Below, piece after piece: positions 54,309 through 63,109 of a DNA stretch of 64,000 nucleotides. Source of the DNA: Ramlibacter tataouinensis. Lineage in GTDB: Bacteria; Pseudomonadota; Gammaproteobacteria; Burkholderiales; Burkholderiaceae_C. Location: positions 496,001 to 560,000 of the forward strand of contig NZ_CP010951.1 in NCBI RefSeq assembly GCF_001580455.1, in the 5' to 3' direction. The position numbers and the translations under genes are program-made. Each line of letters opens with the position of its first letter. Positions within the stretch are counted from its first letter, which is position 1. Under the pieces are notes generated by a model, which was not told the origin of the DNA, did not search any database, and saw only the letters and a list, made by a program, of their open reading frames with translations.

Positions 54309-56752
54309 AGAAGATGAAGCTCGTGATGGTCGGCAACGGCATGGCCGGCGTGCGCACCATCGAGGAACTGCTCAAGCTGCAGCCGGAGCTGTACGAGATC
54401 GCGGTGTTCGGCGCCGAGCCGCACCCGAACTACAACCGGATCCTGCTGTCGCCGGTGCTGGCCGGCGAGCAGACGCTGGACGAGATCGTCCTCAACTCCT
54501 GGGAGTGGTACCAGGAGAACGACATCCGCCTGCACGCCGGCCGCAAGGTGGTGGAGATCGACCGCGTGCGCCGCGTCGTGCGCGCCGACGACGGCACGGA
54601 AGAAGAATACGACCGGCTGCTGCTGTGCACCGGCTCCAACCCCTTCATGCTGCCGGTGCCCGGCGGTGACCTGAAGGGCGTGATCGCCTACCGCGACATC
54701 GCCGACACCAACGCCATGATCGACGCCGCCAAGACCTACCGCAAGGCGGTGGTCATCGGCGGCGGGCTGCTCGGACTGGAAGCGGCGAACGGCCTCATGA
54801 AGCGCGGCATGGACGTCACCGTGGTGCACGTCATGCCCTGGCTGATGGAGCGCCAGCTCGACGACACCGCCGGCAAGCTGCTGCAGAAGTCGCTGGAAGA
54901 GCGTGGCCTGAAGTTCCTGATCGGCGCGCACACCAAGGAATTGCGCGGCAACGAGGACGGCCGCGTCTCGCAGGTGGTGTTCAAGGACGGCACGGCCGTC
55001 GACGCCGACCTGGTGGTGATGGCGGTGGGCATCCGCCCCAACACCGAGCTGGCCGAGAAGGCGCGCCTGCACTGCAACCGCGGCATCGTCGTCACCGACA
55101 CCCTGCAGACGGTCACCGACGCGCGCATCTACGCGGTGGGCGAATGCGCCGCGCACCGCGGCATCGCCTACGGGCTGGTGGCGCCCCTGTTCGAGCAGGC
55201 CAAGGTGGCGGCCAACCACCTGGCGCAGTTCGGCATCGGCCGCTACACCGGCTCGCTCACCTCCACCAAGCTGAAGGTGACCGGCATCGACCTGTTCTCG
55301 GCCGGCGAGTTCATGGGCGGCGAAGGCACCGAGGAGATCGTGATGAGCGACCCCTTCGGCGGTGTCTACAAGAAGCTGGTGCTCAAGGACGACAAGCTGG
55401 TGGGCGCCTGCCTGTACGGCGACACCGTGGATGGCAGCTGGTACTTCAAGCTGCTGCGCGAGGGCCGCAAGATCGGCGAACTGCGCGACAAGCTGATGTT
55501 CGGCGAATCCAACCTGGGCGACGCCGGCCACCAGGGCCAGAACAAGGCCGCGGCCCTGGCCGACGCCGACGAGGTCTGCGGCTGCAACGGCGTCAGCAAG
55601 GGCACGATCTGCAAGGCGATCAAGGAGAAGGGCCTGTTCACGCTGGACGAGGTGCGCAAGCACACCAAGGCCAGCGCCTCCTGCGGCTCCTGCACCGGAC
55701 TGGTCGAGCAGATCATCATGTTCACCGCCGGTGGCGACTACTCGGCCGCCCCCAAGAAGAAGGCCATGTGCGGCTGCACCGACCACAGCCACCAGGACGT
55801 GCGCGACGCGATCCGGGCCAACCGCCTGCTGACCATCGCCGACACCATGAGCTTCATGGAATGGCGCACGCCCAACGGTTGCTCATCCTGCCGCCCGGCC
55901 CTGAACTACTACCTGATCTCCACCTGGCCCAAGGAGGCCAGGGACGACCCGCAGTCGCGCTACATCAACGAGCGCAGCCACGCCAACATCCAGAAGGACG
56001 GCACCTATTCGGTGATCCCGCGGATGTGGGGCGGCGAGACCACGGCGGCGGAGTTGCGGCGCATCGCCGACGTGGTGGACAAATACCAGATCCCCACCGT
56101 CAAGGTCACGGGCGGCCAGCGCATCGACCTGCTGGGCGTGAAGAAGGAAGACCTGCAAGACGTCTGGCGCGACATCGGCATGCCCTCCGGCCACGCCTAC
56201 GCCAAGGCGCTGCGCACCGTGAAGACCTGCGTCGGCTCGGAGTGGTGCCGCTTCGGCACCCAGGACTCGACCCAGATGGGCAAGGACCTGGAGCGCGCCC
56301 TGTGGCGCATGTACGCCCCGCACAAGGTCAAGCTCGCGGTCTCCGGCTGTCCGCGCAACTGCGCCGAGTCCGGCATCAAGGACGTGGGCGTCATCGGCGT
56401 GGACTCCGGCTGGGAGATCTACGTCGGCGGCAACGGCGGCATCAAGACCGAGGCCGGCCAGTTCTTCTGCAAGGTGAAGACCGCCGGCGAGGTGCTGGAG
56501 TACAGCGGCGCCTTCCTGCAGCTGTACCGCGAGGAAGGCTGGTACCTGGAGCGCACCGTGCACTACATCCAGCGCGTCGGCCTGGACCACATCAAGAAAA
56601 AGGTGCTCGAGGACCACGAAGGCCGCAAGGCCCTGTGGGAGCGGCTGCAGTTCGCCCTGGACGGCGAGCCCGATCCCTGGTTCGAGCAGGACAAGGCGCA
56701 GGTCGACACGCGCCAGTTCGGCAAGCTGCAAGTGGAGGGACAGACGGCATGA
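54305..56752 (+). CDS. nirB: Assimilatory nitrite reductase [NAD(P)H] large subunit
   Basis: NirB reduces nitrite to ammonium in the cytoplasm with NAD(P)H, FAD, iron-sulfur and sirohaem. The 815 residues contain FAD-binding VGNGMAG (about 9-15), the pyridine-nucleotide site VVIGGGLLGLEAA near 155, and a BFD-type [2Fe-2S] part with CGCNGVSKGTICKAI and SCGSCTGLV near 420-460. The C-terminal sirohaem/4Fe-4S domain has VGSEWCRFG and SGCPRNCAESG near 645-690. It overlaps narK upstream and nirD downstream by four bases each. Its sirohaem would come from the methyltransferase coded at 60960. Confidence 0.96.
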   Translation: MKKMKLVMVGNGMAGVRTIEELLKLQPELYEIAVFGAEPHPNYNRILLSPVLAGEQTLDEIVLNSWEWYQENDIRLHAGRKVVEIDRVRRVVRADDGTEEEYDRLLLCTGSNPFMLPVPGGDLKGVIAYRDIADTNAMIDAAKTYRKAVVIGGGLLGLEAANGLMKRGMDVTVVHVMPWLMERQLDDTAGKLLQKSLEERGLKFLIGAHTKELRGNEDGRVSQVVFKDGTAVDADLVVMAVGIRPNTELAEKARLHCNRGIVVTDTLQTVTDARIYAVGECAAHRGIAYGLVAPLFEQAKVAANHLAQFGIGRYTGSLTSTKLKVTGIDLFSAGEFMGGEGTEEIVMSDPFGGVYKKLVLKDDKLVGACLYGDTVDGSWYFKLLREGRKIGELRDKLMFGESNLGDAGHQGQNKAAALADADEVCGCNGVSKGTICKAIKEKGLFTLDEVRKHTKASASCGSCTGLVEQIIMFTAGGDYSAAPKKKAMCGCTDHSHQDVRDAIRANRLLTIADTMSFMEWRTPNGCSSCRPALNYYLISTWPKEARDDPQSRYINERSHANIQKDGTYSVIPRMWGGETTAAELRRIADVVDKYQIPTVKVTGGQRIDLLGVKKEDLQDVWRDIGMPSGHAYAKALRTVKTCVGSEWCRFGTQDSTQMGKDLERALWRMYAPHKVKLAVSGCPRNCAESGIKDVGVIGVDSGWEIYVGGNGGIKTEAGQFFCKVKTAGEVLEYSGAFLQLYREEGWYLERTVHYIQRVGLDHIKKKVLEDHEGRKALWERLQFALDGEPDPWFEQDKAQVDTRQFGKLQVEGQTA

Positions 56753-57123
56753 AGAGCAACGAATGGCAGGTGATCTGCCGGGTGGAGGACATCCCGGTGC
56801 TGGGCGCGCGGCGCGTGGCGCGCGAGCGCGGCATGGACGTGGCGGTATTTCGCAACGACCAGGACCAGGTGTTCGCCCTGCTCGATCGCTGCCCGCACAA
56901 GGGCGGGCCGCTGTCGCAGGGCATCGTGTTCGGCACGAGCGTGGCCTGCCCGCTGCACAACTGGACCATCGCCCTCGAGGACGGGCGCGCCAAGGCGCCG
57001 GATGAAGGCTGCACCCAGCGCTTCTCGTGCCGCGTCGAAGGCGGCGAGGTGTTGCTCGATCCGGTGGAACTGGCGACGCTGGCGATCGACGCCGATCCGC
57101 CGAAGGCAGGACCCTGCCGATGA
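56749..57123 (+). CDS. nirD: Nitrite reductase small subunit NirD with full Rieske motif
   Basis: NirD is the small subunit of NirBD, 124 residues with a Rieske fold. Both ligand boxes are complete: RCPHKGGPLSQG (Cys, His) near residue 47 and ACPLHNW (Cys, His) near 66. From memory the E. coli NirD lacks these ligands, so this one should bind a [2Fe-2S] cluster. Its ATG overlaps nirB by four bases and its stop overlaps a five-codon reading frame just before nasA. Confidence 0.94.
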   Translation: MKSNEWQVICRVEDIPVLGARRVARERGMDVAVFRNDQDQVFALLDRCPHKGGPLSQGIVFGTSVACPLHNWTIALEDGRAKAPDEGCTQRFSCRVEGGEVLLDPVELATLAIDADPPKAGPCR

Positions 57124-57147
57124 CGGAAACGAAGTAGTGACGGAAAC
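57120..57147 (+). other. Duplicated start region between nirD and nasA (five-codon frame)
   Basis: TGACGGAAAC occurs at 57121-57130 and again at 57138-57147, offset by 17 bases. The first copy makes ATG ACG GAA ACG AAG TAG, a five-codon frame overlapping the nirD stop. The second is the nasA start GTG ACG GAA ACA AGA. A small tandem duplication of the gene start is the simplest reading. Confidence 0.6.
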
Positions 57148-59995
57148 AAGATCAACCTGCCCCTATTGCGGCGTAGGCTGCGGTGTCATCATCCAGTCCG
57201 AAGCTGGCCAGATCACCGGCGTGCGCGGCGACCCGCAGCACCCGGCCAACTTCGGGCGGCTGTGCACCAAGGGCTCGACGCTGCACCTCACCGCCGCCGC
57301 GCCGGTGACCCGCCAGACCCGCCTGCTGCAGCCGATGCTGCGCGAGCGCCGCAACGGGGCGCCGCTGCCGGTGGAATGGGGCCGGGCGCTGGATCTGGCT
57401 GCCGCGCGCTTCGCACAGGCGGTCACCGACCACGGCCCGGATGCGGTCGGCTTCTATATCTCCGGCCAGCTGCTCACCGAGGACTACTACGTTTTCAACA
57501 AGCTGGCCAAGGGCCTGATCGGCACCAACAACGTCGACACCAACTCGCGCCTGTGCATGAGCAGCGCGGTGGCCGGCTACAAGATGACGCTGGGCGCGGA
57601 CGCGCCGCCGGCCTGCTACGAGGACGTGGACCACGCCGATTGCCTGTTCATCGCCGGCAGCAACACCGCCTTCGCCCACCCGGTGCTGTTCCGCCGCATC
57701 GAGGAAGCCAGGGCCGCGAAGCCGCAGATGAAGGTGATCGTCTGCGACCCGCGCCGCACCGACACCGCCGAATTCGCCGATCTCTTCCTGCCGATCCAGC
57801 CGGGCACCGACGTCATGCTGTTCCACGGCCTGCTGCACATCATGCTGTGGGAAGGCTGGACCCAGCCGGAGTACATCGCGCAGCACACCTCGGGCTTCGA
57901 TGCGCTCAAGACGGTGGTGCGCGAATGCACGCCAGAACAGGTGGCCCAGACCTGTGGCATTCCCAAGGAAGACCTGTTCACCGCGGCGCAGTGGTTCGCC
58001 ACTTCGAACTCGACCCTGAGCCTGTACTGCCAGGGCCTGAACCAGTCGTCCAGCGGCACCGCCAAGAACGCCGCGCTGGTCAACCTGCACCTGGCCACCG
58101 CGCAGATCGGCCGCCCCGGCGCCGGACCGTTCTCGCTGACCGGCCAGCCCAACGCCATGGGCGGACGCGAGGTCGGCGGGCTGGCCAACCTGCTGTCGGC
58201 CCACCGCGACCTGGCCAACCCGCAGCACCGCGCCGAGGTTGCGGCGCTGTGGGGTGTGCCTTCCGTGCCGGACAAGCCCGGCAAGACCGCGGTGGAGATG
58301 TTCCAGGCCGCGGCCGACGGCGAGATCAAGGCCCTGTGGATCGCCTGCACCAACCCGGCCCAGTCCATGCCCGACCAGGCGACGGTGCGGCGCGCCTTGC
58401 AGCGCGCCGAGTTCGTCGTGGTGCAGGAAGCCTTCGCCACCACCACCACCTGCGAGTTCGCCGACCTGCTGCTGCCGGCCACCACCTGGGGCGAGAAGGA
58501 CGGCACCGTCACCAACAGTGAGCGGCGCATCAGCCGGGTGCGGCCCGCGGTGGGCAAGCCGGGGGGCGCGCGGCATGACTGGGAGATCGTGGTGGAGTTT
58601 GGTCGGCGGTTGGAGGCCAGGCTGCCCTCACCCCCGCCCTCTCCCGCAAGCGGGAGAGGGAGCCCGGAGGATCCTGAAACTCCGGGGCAGCGGCGCACGC
58701 TCTTTCCCTACGCCACCCCCGAGTCCATCTGGCTCGAACACCGCGAGTCCACCCGCGGCCGCGACCTGGACATCACCGGTCTCAGCTACGGGCTGCTGGA
58801 GCGGTCGCCGCAGCAATGGCCGTTTGCCGAAGGCGCGGCGCAGGGCCGCGCGCGCCTGTACGAGGACGGCGTTTTTCCCACGGCCGACGGCAAGGCCCGC
58901 TTTGCCGCCGTGCAGTACCGGCCGCTGGCCGAAGCGCGCGAGTCGCGCTATCCCTTCTCGCTGACCACCGGGCGCCTGCGCGACCAGTGGCACGGCATGA
59001 GCCGCACCGGCACCCTCGGCCGCCTGTTCGGCCATGTGCCGGAGCCGGTGGTGGAGATGCATCCGCAAGACATCGCGCGCCGCCTGCTGCGCGAGGGCGA
59101 CTTGGTGCACGTCACCTCCAAGCGTGGCTCGATCGTGCTGCCGGTGCAGGCGAGCGCTGCGCTCGGCGTGAACCAGGCCTTCATCGCCATGCACTGGGGG
59201 CCCGAGTTCCTGGCCGGCGTGTCCAGCACGGGCGAGCGCCTGGCCGGCGTCAATGCGCTCACGACCTCCGCCTACTGCCCCACCTCCAAGCAGCCCGAGC
59301 TGAAACACGCGGCCGTGAAGATCCTCAAGGCGGAACTGCCCTGGACCCTGCTGGCCGCGGCCTGGCTGCCCGGCGGCGACGCCTTGCGCGCGCGCGAGCA
59401 GCTCAAGGGCCTGATGGGCCTGTTTCCCTTCGCCTCCTGCGTGCCCTTCTCCAACAACGCGCCGCTGGCGCAGGCCGCCACGCGCGAGCGCACCGGCGTG
59501 CTGCTGCGCGCCGCGGCCTACGAGGCGCCGCCGGACGAGGTGCTGCAGCGCCTGGAAGTCCTGTTCGGCCTGACCGGCGTCGAGACGCTGCGCTATGCCG
59601 ACCGCCGCCGCGGCCAGCGGCGCAGCGTGCGGGTGCGCCGCGAGGGCGCCGACATGCGGCTGGAAGGCTTGCTGCTGGCGGGCGACACCAGCGCCGAAGC
59701 CTGGATCAAGGCCCTGCTGCTGCAGGAAGCGCCGGCACAGGCCTACGGACGCCTGCTGCTGTCGCCGGGCGCCAAGGCGCCGGTGGCGGTGCAGTCCAAG
59801 GGCAAGCAGGTGTGCAGCTGCTTCGGCGTGGCGGCCCCGGCGATCGAGGACCACCTGGCGCGTTGCGAGGGCTCGACCGAGCAGCGCCTGGCGTCGGTGC
59901 AGGACAAGCTGCGCTGCGGCACCAATTGCGGCTCGTGCGTGCCCGAGTTGAAGCGTATGGTGCGCGCGATCGTCCCGCTGGCCCGGGTGGCTTAG
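57137..59995 (+). CDS. nasA: Assimilatory nitrate reductase catalytic subunit NasA
   Basis: NasA reduces nitrate to nitrite in the cytoplasm, 952 residues. The N-terminal 4Fe-4S part starts STCPYCGVGCGV and continues GRLCTKG. The molybdopterin domains carry NVDTNSRLCMSS near 135, LYCQGLNQSSSGTAKN near 297 and GRPGAGPFSLTGQPNAMGGREVGG in parts (TGQPNAMGGREVGG) near 335. A BFD-like [2Fe-2S] end has VCSCFGVAAPAIEDHL and CGTNCGSCVPELKR. The GTG at 57137 is the only start after nirD. A hairpin repeat inserts about 18 residues (LPSPPPSPASGRGSP) near residue 497. No NasC-type reductase gene is adjacent, so electrons may come through NirB or a ferredoxin. Confidence 0.94.
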   Translation: MTETRSTCPYCGVGCGVIIQSEAGQITGVRGDPQHPANFGRLCTKGSTLHLTAAAPVTRQTRLLQPMLRERRNGAPLPVEWGRALDLAAARFAQAVTDHGPDAVGFYISGQLLTEDYYVFNKLAKGLIGTNNVDTNSRLCMSSAVAGYKMTLGADAPPACYEDVDHADCLFIAGSNTAFAHPVLFRRIEEARAAKPQMKVIVCDPRRTDTAEFADLFLPIQPGTDVMLFHGLLHIMLWEGWTQPEYIAQHTSGFDALKTVVRECTPEQVAQTCGIPKEDLFTAAQWFATSNSTLSLYCQGLNQSSSGTAKNAALVNLHLATAQIGRPGAGPFSLTGQPNAMGGREVGGLANLLSAHRDLANPQHRAEVAALWGVPSVPDKPGKTAVEMFQAAADGEIKALWIACTNPAQSMPDQATVRRALQRAEFVVVQEAFATTTTCEFADLLLPATTWGEKDGTVTNSERRISRVRPAVGKPGGARHDWEIVVEFGRRLEARLPSPPPSPASGRGSPEDPETPGQRRTLFPYATPESIWLEHRESTRGRDLDITGLSYGLLERSPQQWPFAEGAAQGRARLYEDGVFPTADGKARFAAVQYRPLAEARESRYPFSLTTGRLRDQWHGMSRTGTLGRLFGHVPEPVVEMHPQDIARRLLREGDLVHVTSKRGSIVLPVQASAALGVNQAFIAMHWGPEFLAGVSSTGERLAGVNALTTSAYCPTSKQPELKHAAVKILKAELPWTLLAAAWLPGGDALRAREQLKGLMGLFPFASCVPFSNNAPLAQAATRERTGVLLRAAAYEAPPDEVLQRLEVLFGLTGVETLRYADRRRGQRRSVRVRREGADMRLEGLLLAGDTSAEAWIKALLLQEAPAQAYGRLLLSPGAKAPVAVQSKGKQVCSCFGVAAPAIEDHLARCEGSTEQRLASVQDKLRCGTNCGSCVPELKRMVRAIVPLARVA
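58637..58660 (+). repeat. REP-like hairpin inserted in frame in nasA
   Basis: CCCTCTCCCGC-AA-GCGGGAGAGGG is a perfect 11-bp stem with a two-base centre. This palindrome is normally found between genes in many proteobacteria. Here it is translated, giving SPASGRGSP in a linker between RLEAR and LFPYATPESIWLEHRES, with the reading frame kept. Confidence 0.85.
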
Positions 59996-60042
59996 TTTTT
60001 TGCTTATAGCCATAGGTCATCAGGCCTCTGGGACAATGAACC

Positions 60043-60963
60043 GTGGCAATCAATCACTACATCCGGGAAATCGGCCGCGGCAAGCAAGGCGCCCGCCCGC
60101 TCACGCGCGAGCAGGCGGCTGACCTGTTCGCGCAGGTGCTCGACGGCGCCGTGACCGACCTCGAGGTGGGCGCCTTCTGCCTGGCGATGCGCATCAAGGG
60201 CGAATCGGCCGACGAGATGGCCGGCTTTCTAGATGCCACCTCGGCGCGCCTGGCGCGCATCCCGGCCGCCGCGCGGCCCCTGGTCGTGCTGCCGAGCTAC
60301 AACGGCGCGCGCAAGCTGCCTTTGCTCACGCCCTTGCTGGCCCTGCTGGTGGCCCGCGCCGGGCTGCCGGTGCTGATCCACGGCACGCGCACCGAAGCCA
60401 GCCGCCTGTCGGTGTCACAGGTACTGGAGCCGCTGGACATCCTGCCGCTGGCCCAGGCCCGGGGCATCGCCGAAGGCGAAGTGGCCTACGTGTCCACCGA
60501 ACTGCTCTGCCCGGGCCTCAAGCGCCTGCTGGACGTGCGCAAGGTGGTGGGGGTGCGCAATTCCGCTCACAGCCTGGTGAAGCTGATGAACCCCTGCGAG
60601 GGCCCGGCCGTGATCGTCGGCAGCTACACGCATGCGGAGTACGCCGAGTCGATGGCCGCCGTGTTCGAACGTATGGGCTCGACGGCCATGCTGCTGCGCG
60701 GCACGGAAGGCGAAGCGGTGGCCGACGCTCGCAAGCTGCCGCGCATGGATGGCTTCATCCAGGGCCGGCCCACGGTGCTGGAAGAGGGCCAGAAGGGCGT
60801 GACCGAGGTGCCCGGCCTGCCCAAGGACACCGATCCCCTGGTCACCGCCGCCTACATCCGCGAGGTCATGTCGGGTACCCAGCCGGTGCCGGCATCGATC
60901 GCGCTGCAGGTGGAACATATCTTGCGTCTCGCCGATGCAGCAGCATCAGGAGAAAAGCAGTGA
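60043..60963 (+). CDS. ybiB: YbiB family protein (anthranilate phosphoribosyltransferase-like fold)
   Basis: The 306-residue protein is YbiB-like, a homologue of TrpD that in E. coli binds nucleic acid and is damage-inducible. Glycosyltransferase-3 parts are seen: LTREQAADLFAQVLDGAVTDLEVGAFCLAMRIKGES (in parts AFCLAMRIKGE) for the N-terminal helices, LPVLIHGTRTEASR near 107 and VGVRNSAHSLVKLMNP near 168. GTG 60043 has no Shine-Dalgarno, and GACAAT ends 5 bases before it, as expected for a leaderless message. It overlaps cobA by four bases (GTGA). Placement after nasA and before cobA recurs in Burkholderiales. Confidence 0.88.
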   Translation: MAINHYIREIGRGKQGARPLTREQAADLFAQVLDGAVTDLEVGAFCLAMRIKGESADEMAGFLDATSARLARIPAAARPLVVLPSYNGARKLPLLTPLLALLVARAGLPVLIHGTRTEASRLSVSQVLEPLDILPLAQARGIAEGEVAYVSTELLCPGLKRLLDVRKVVGVRNSAHSLVKLMNPCEGPAVIVGSYTHAEYAESMAAVFERMGSTAMLLRGTEGEAVADARKLPRMDGFIQGRPTVLEEGQKGVTEVPGLPKDTDPLVTAAYIREVMSGTQPVPASIALQVEHILRLADAAASGEKQ

Positions 60964-61754
60964 CCTCCCATCGAATCGACAGCCTCGCCATCGCCCCCCG
61001 TTGCTCGCTGGTGGGTGCCGGCCCCGGCGACCCGGAACTGCTGACCTTGAAGGCCGTGAAGGCCATCCAGGCGGCCACGGTCCTGCTGGTCGACGACCTG
61101 GTCAGCCCCGAGGTGGTGGCGCTGGCGCCGAAGACGGCGCGCGTCATCCACGTCGGCAAGCGTGGCGGCTGCAAGAGCACGCCCCAGGCCTTCATCGAGC
61201 GGCTGATGGTGATGGCCGCGCGCGAAGGCGAGAACGTGGTGCGCCTCAAGGGCGGCGATCCCTTCATCTTCGGCCGCGGCGGCGAAGAGGTGGAACACCT
61301 GCGCGCCGCGGGCGTGCAGGTGGAGGTGATCAACGGCATCACCTCCGGCCTGGCCGCGGTCACCTCGCTGGGCGTGCCGCTGACGCACCGCGACCATGCG
61401 CATGGCGTGGTGTTCGTCACCGGCCACAATCATCCGGACGCGCCCGGCGGCGACTGGCATGCGCTGGCGGTGGCGGCGCGCGATGCGAAGCTGACGCTGG
61501 TGATCTACATGGGCGTGAGCGGCGCCACCCGCATCCAGCAGGAACTGCTCACGGCCCTGCCCGCGCAGACGCCGGTGGCGATCGTGCAGAAGGCGACCTT
61601 GCCGGACCAGCGCGAAGCCGTGACCACCTTGGGCGAGCTGTCCGCCACCATCGAGCGCGAGGGGCTGGCCAGCCCGGCCGTGATCGTGGTCGGCGACGTG
61701 GTGCGCGGCGTGGCGGTGGCGGGTGAAGCGTTGCCGAAAGTGCGCGCGGCTTAG
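60960..61754 (+). CDS. cobA: Uroporphyrinogen-III C-methyltransferase (SUMT), for sirohaem
   Basis: This SAM-dependent enzyme methylates uroporphyrinogen III at C2 and C7 to precorrin-2, the first step to sirohaem for NirB; it has 264 residues. SAM-binding VGAGPGDPELLTLKAVKAI near residue 16, VRLKGGDPFIFGRGGEE near 95 and the final motif region GLASPAVIVVGDVV are diagnostic. It is a single SUMT domain, without the CysG oxidase/chelatase part, so those steps are encoded elsewhere. GTG 60960 overlaps ybiB by four bases. Confidence 0.95.
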   Translation: MTSHRIDSLAIAPRCSLVGAGPGDPELLTLKAVKAIQAATVLLVDDLVSPEVVALAPKTARVIHVGKRGGCKSTPQAFIERLMVMAAREGENVVRLKGGDPFIFGRGGEEVEHLRAAGVQVEVINGITSGLAAVTSLGVPLTHRDHAHGVVFVTGHNHPDAPGGDWHALAVAARDAKLTLVIYMGVSGATRIQQELLTALPAQTPVAIVQKATLPDQREAVTTLGELSATIEREGLASPAVIVVGDVVRGVAVAGEALPKVRAA

Positions 61755-61773
61755 GGCCGGATAATCCGCGTCC

Positions 61774-63015
61774 ATGCCGGACGCGTCTTCCTCTCCTTTT
61801 TCCACATTCGATGCGGTCGTGATCGGCGCCGGCGCCGCCGGCCTGTTCTGCGCCGGTATCGCCGGCCAACGCGGCCTCAGGGTCCTGCTGCTCGACCATG
61901 GCGAGAAGGTGGCCGAGAAGGTCCGGATTTCCGGCGGCGGCCGCTGCAACTTCACCAACCGCGAGCTCGACCCGCGCGCGCCGCACAAGCACTTCCTGAG
62001 CGACAACCCGCACTTCTGCCGCTCCGCATTGGCGCGTCACACCCCGGCCGACTTCATCGGATTGGTACAGAAGCACCGCATCCCCTTCCACGAAAAGCAC
62101 AAGGGCCAGCTGTTCGGCGACCACTCCTCGGACGATTTCATCCGCATGCTGCTGGCCGAGTGCGCGGCCGGCGGAGTGACGCACTGGCAGCCGTGCACCG
62201 TCGGCGGCATCGCCGCGAACGGCGCGGGCTACGAACTGCAGACCAGCCGCGGCCCGGTGCGTGCCGGGTCGGTGGTGGTCGCCACCGGCGGGCTGTCCAT
62301 CCCCAAGATCGGCGCGACCGACTTCGGCTACCGCGTGGCCCAGCAGTTCGGCCTGCGGGTGGTGCCGCCGCGGCCGGCCCTGGTGCCGCTGACCTTCGAC
62401 GGCGAAGCCTGGGCGCCGTTCGCGCAGCTGGCCGGCCTGTCCCTGCCGGTGCGCATCGCCACCGGCGAGAAGAAGGAGCGGGTCGCCTTCGACGAGGACC
62501 TGCTCTTCACCCACCGCGGCCTGAGTGGCCCGGCGGTGCTGCAGATCTCCAGCTACTGGCGCGAAGGCACGCCGATCCGGATCGACCTGGCGCCCGGCAT
62601 CGACCTGGCCGCCGAGCTGATGCAGGCCAAGGCCCGCTCGCGCCGGCTGCTGGCCAACGAGCTGGCGCAATGGGTGCCGGCCCGCCTGGCCGAGGCCTGG
62701 GTGCAGCAGGATGCGGCATGGCAGCGGCCGGTCAACGAGGCCGGCGACAAGGCGCTGCAGCAGCTGGCGCAGCGGCTGTCGAACTGGGAACTCGTGCCCA
62801 CCGGCAGCGAGGGCTGGCGCAAGGCCGAAGTCACCGCCGGCGGCGTGGACACCCGGGAGCTGTCCTCGCAGACCATGGAGTCGCGGCAACCGGGCCTGTA
62901 CTTCGTCGGCGAGGTGGTGGACGTGACCGGCTGGCTGGGAGGCTACAACTTCCAGTGGGCCTGGGCCAGCGCCCATGCCTGCGCGCAGGCCCTCGCCCCG
63001 GCACGGACGGGCTAG
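61774..63015 (+). CDS. HI0933/BaiN-like NAD(P)/FAD-dependent oxidoreductase
   Basis: This flavoprotein of 413 residues belongs to the HI0933/YhiN family. The FAD site [20 protein letters not shown] is near residue 14, followed by [14 protein letters not shown] near 51, the strongest family motif. The C-terminal [21 protein letters not shown] contains the second flavin contact. The family role is unclear; one gut member (BaiN) acts on bile-acid intermediates. GATAAT ends 8 bases before ATG 61774 and there is no Shine-Dalgarno, so transcription may start at the ATG. It stands apart from the nitrate genes in function. Confidence 0.88.
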   Translation: MPDASSSPFSTFDAVVIGAGAAGLFCAGIAGQRGLRVLLLDHGEKVAEKVRISGGGRCNFTNRELDPRAPHKHFLSDNPHFCRSALARHTPADFIGLVQKHRIPFHEKHKGQLFGDHSSDDFIRMLLAECAAGGVTHWQPCTVGGIAANGAGYELQTSRGPVRAGSVVVATGGLSIPKIGATDFGYRVAQQFGLRVVPPRPALVPLTFDGEAWAPFAQLAGLSLPVRIATGEKKERVAFDEDLLFTHRGLSGPAVLQISSYWREGTPIRIDLAPGIDLAAELMQAKARSRRLLANELAQWVPARLAEAWVQQDAAWQRPVNEAGDKALQQLAQRLSNWELVPTGSEGWRKAEVTAGGVDTRELSSQTMESRQPGLYFVGEVVDVTGWLGGYNFQWAWASAHACAQALAPARTG

Positions 63016-63109
63016 CCGGCCGGCGCGGGCCGGATCAGCCGCCCGCCACGTTTTTCTTGACGCGCGTTCCACCGCGGCGATGATGGTGCCGCCGCCGAAG
63101 GAGACCGGT

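Noticed and set aside
58621..58690. nasA as a frameshifted or broken gene because of the palindrome
   Set aside because: The frame is kept through the insertion and conserved motifs continue on both sides to a normal C-terminal [2Fe-2S] end.
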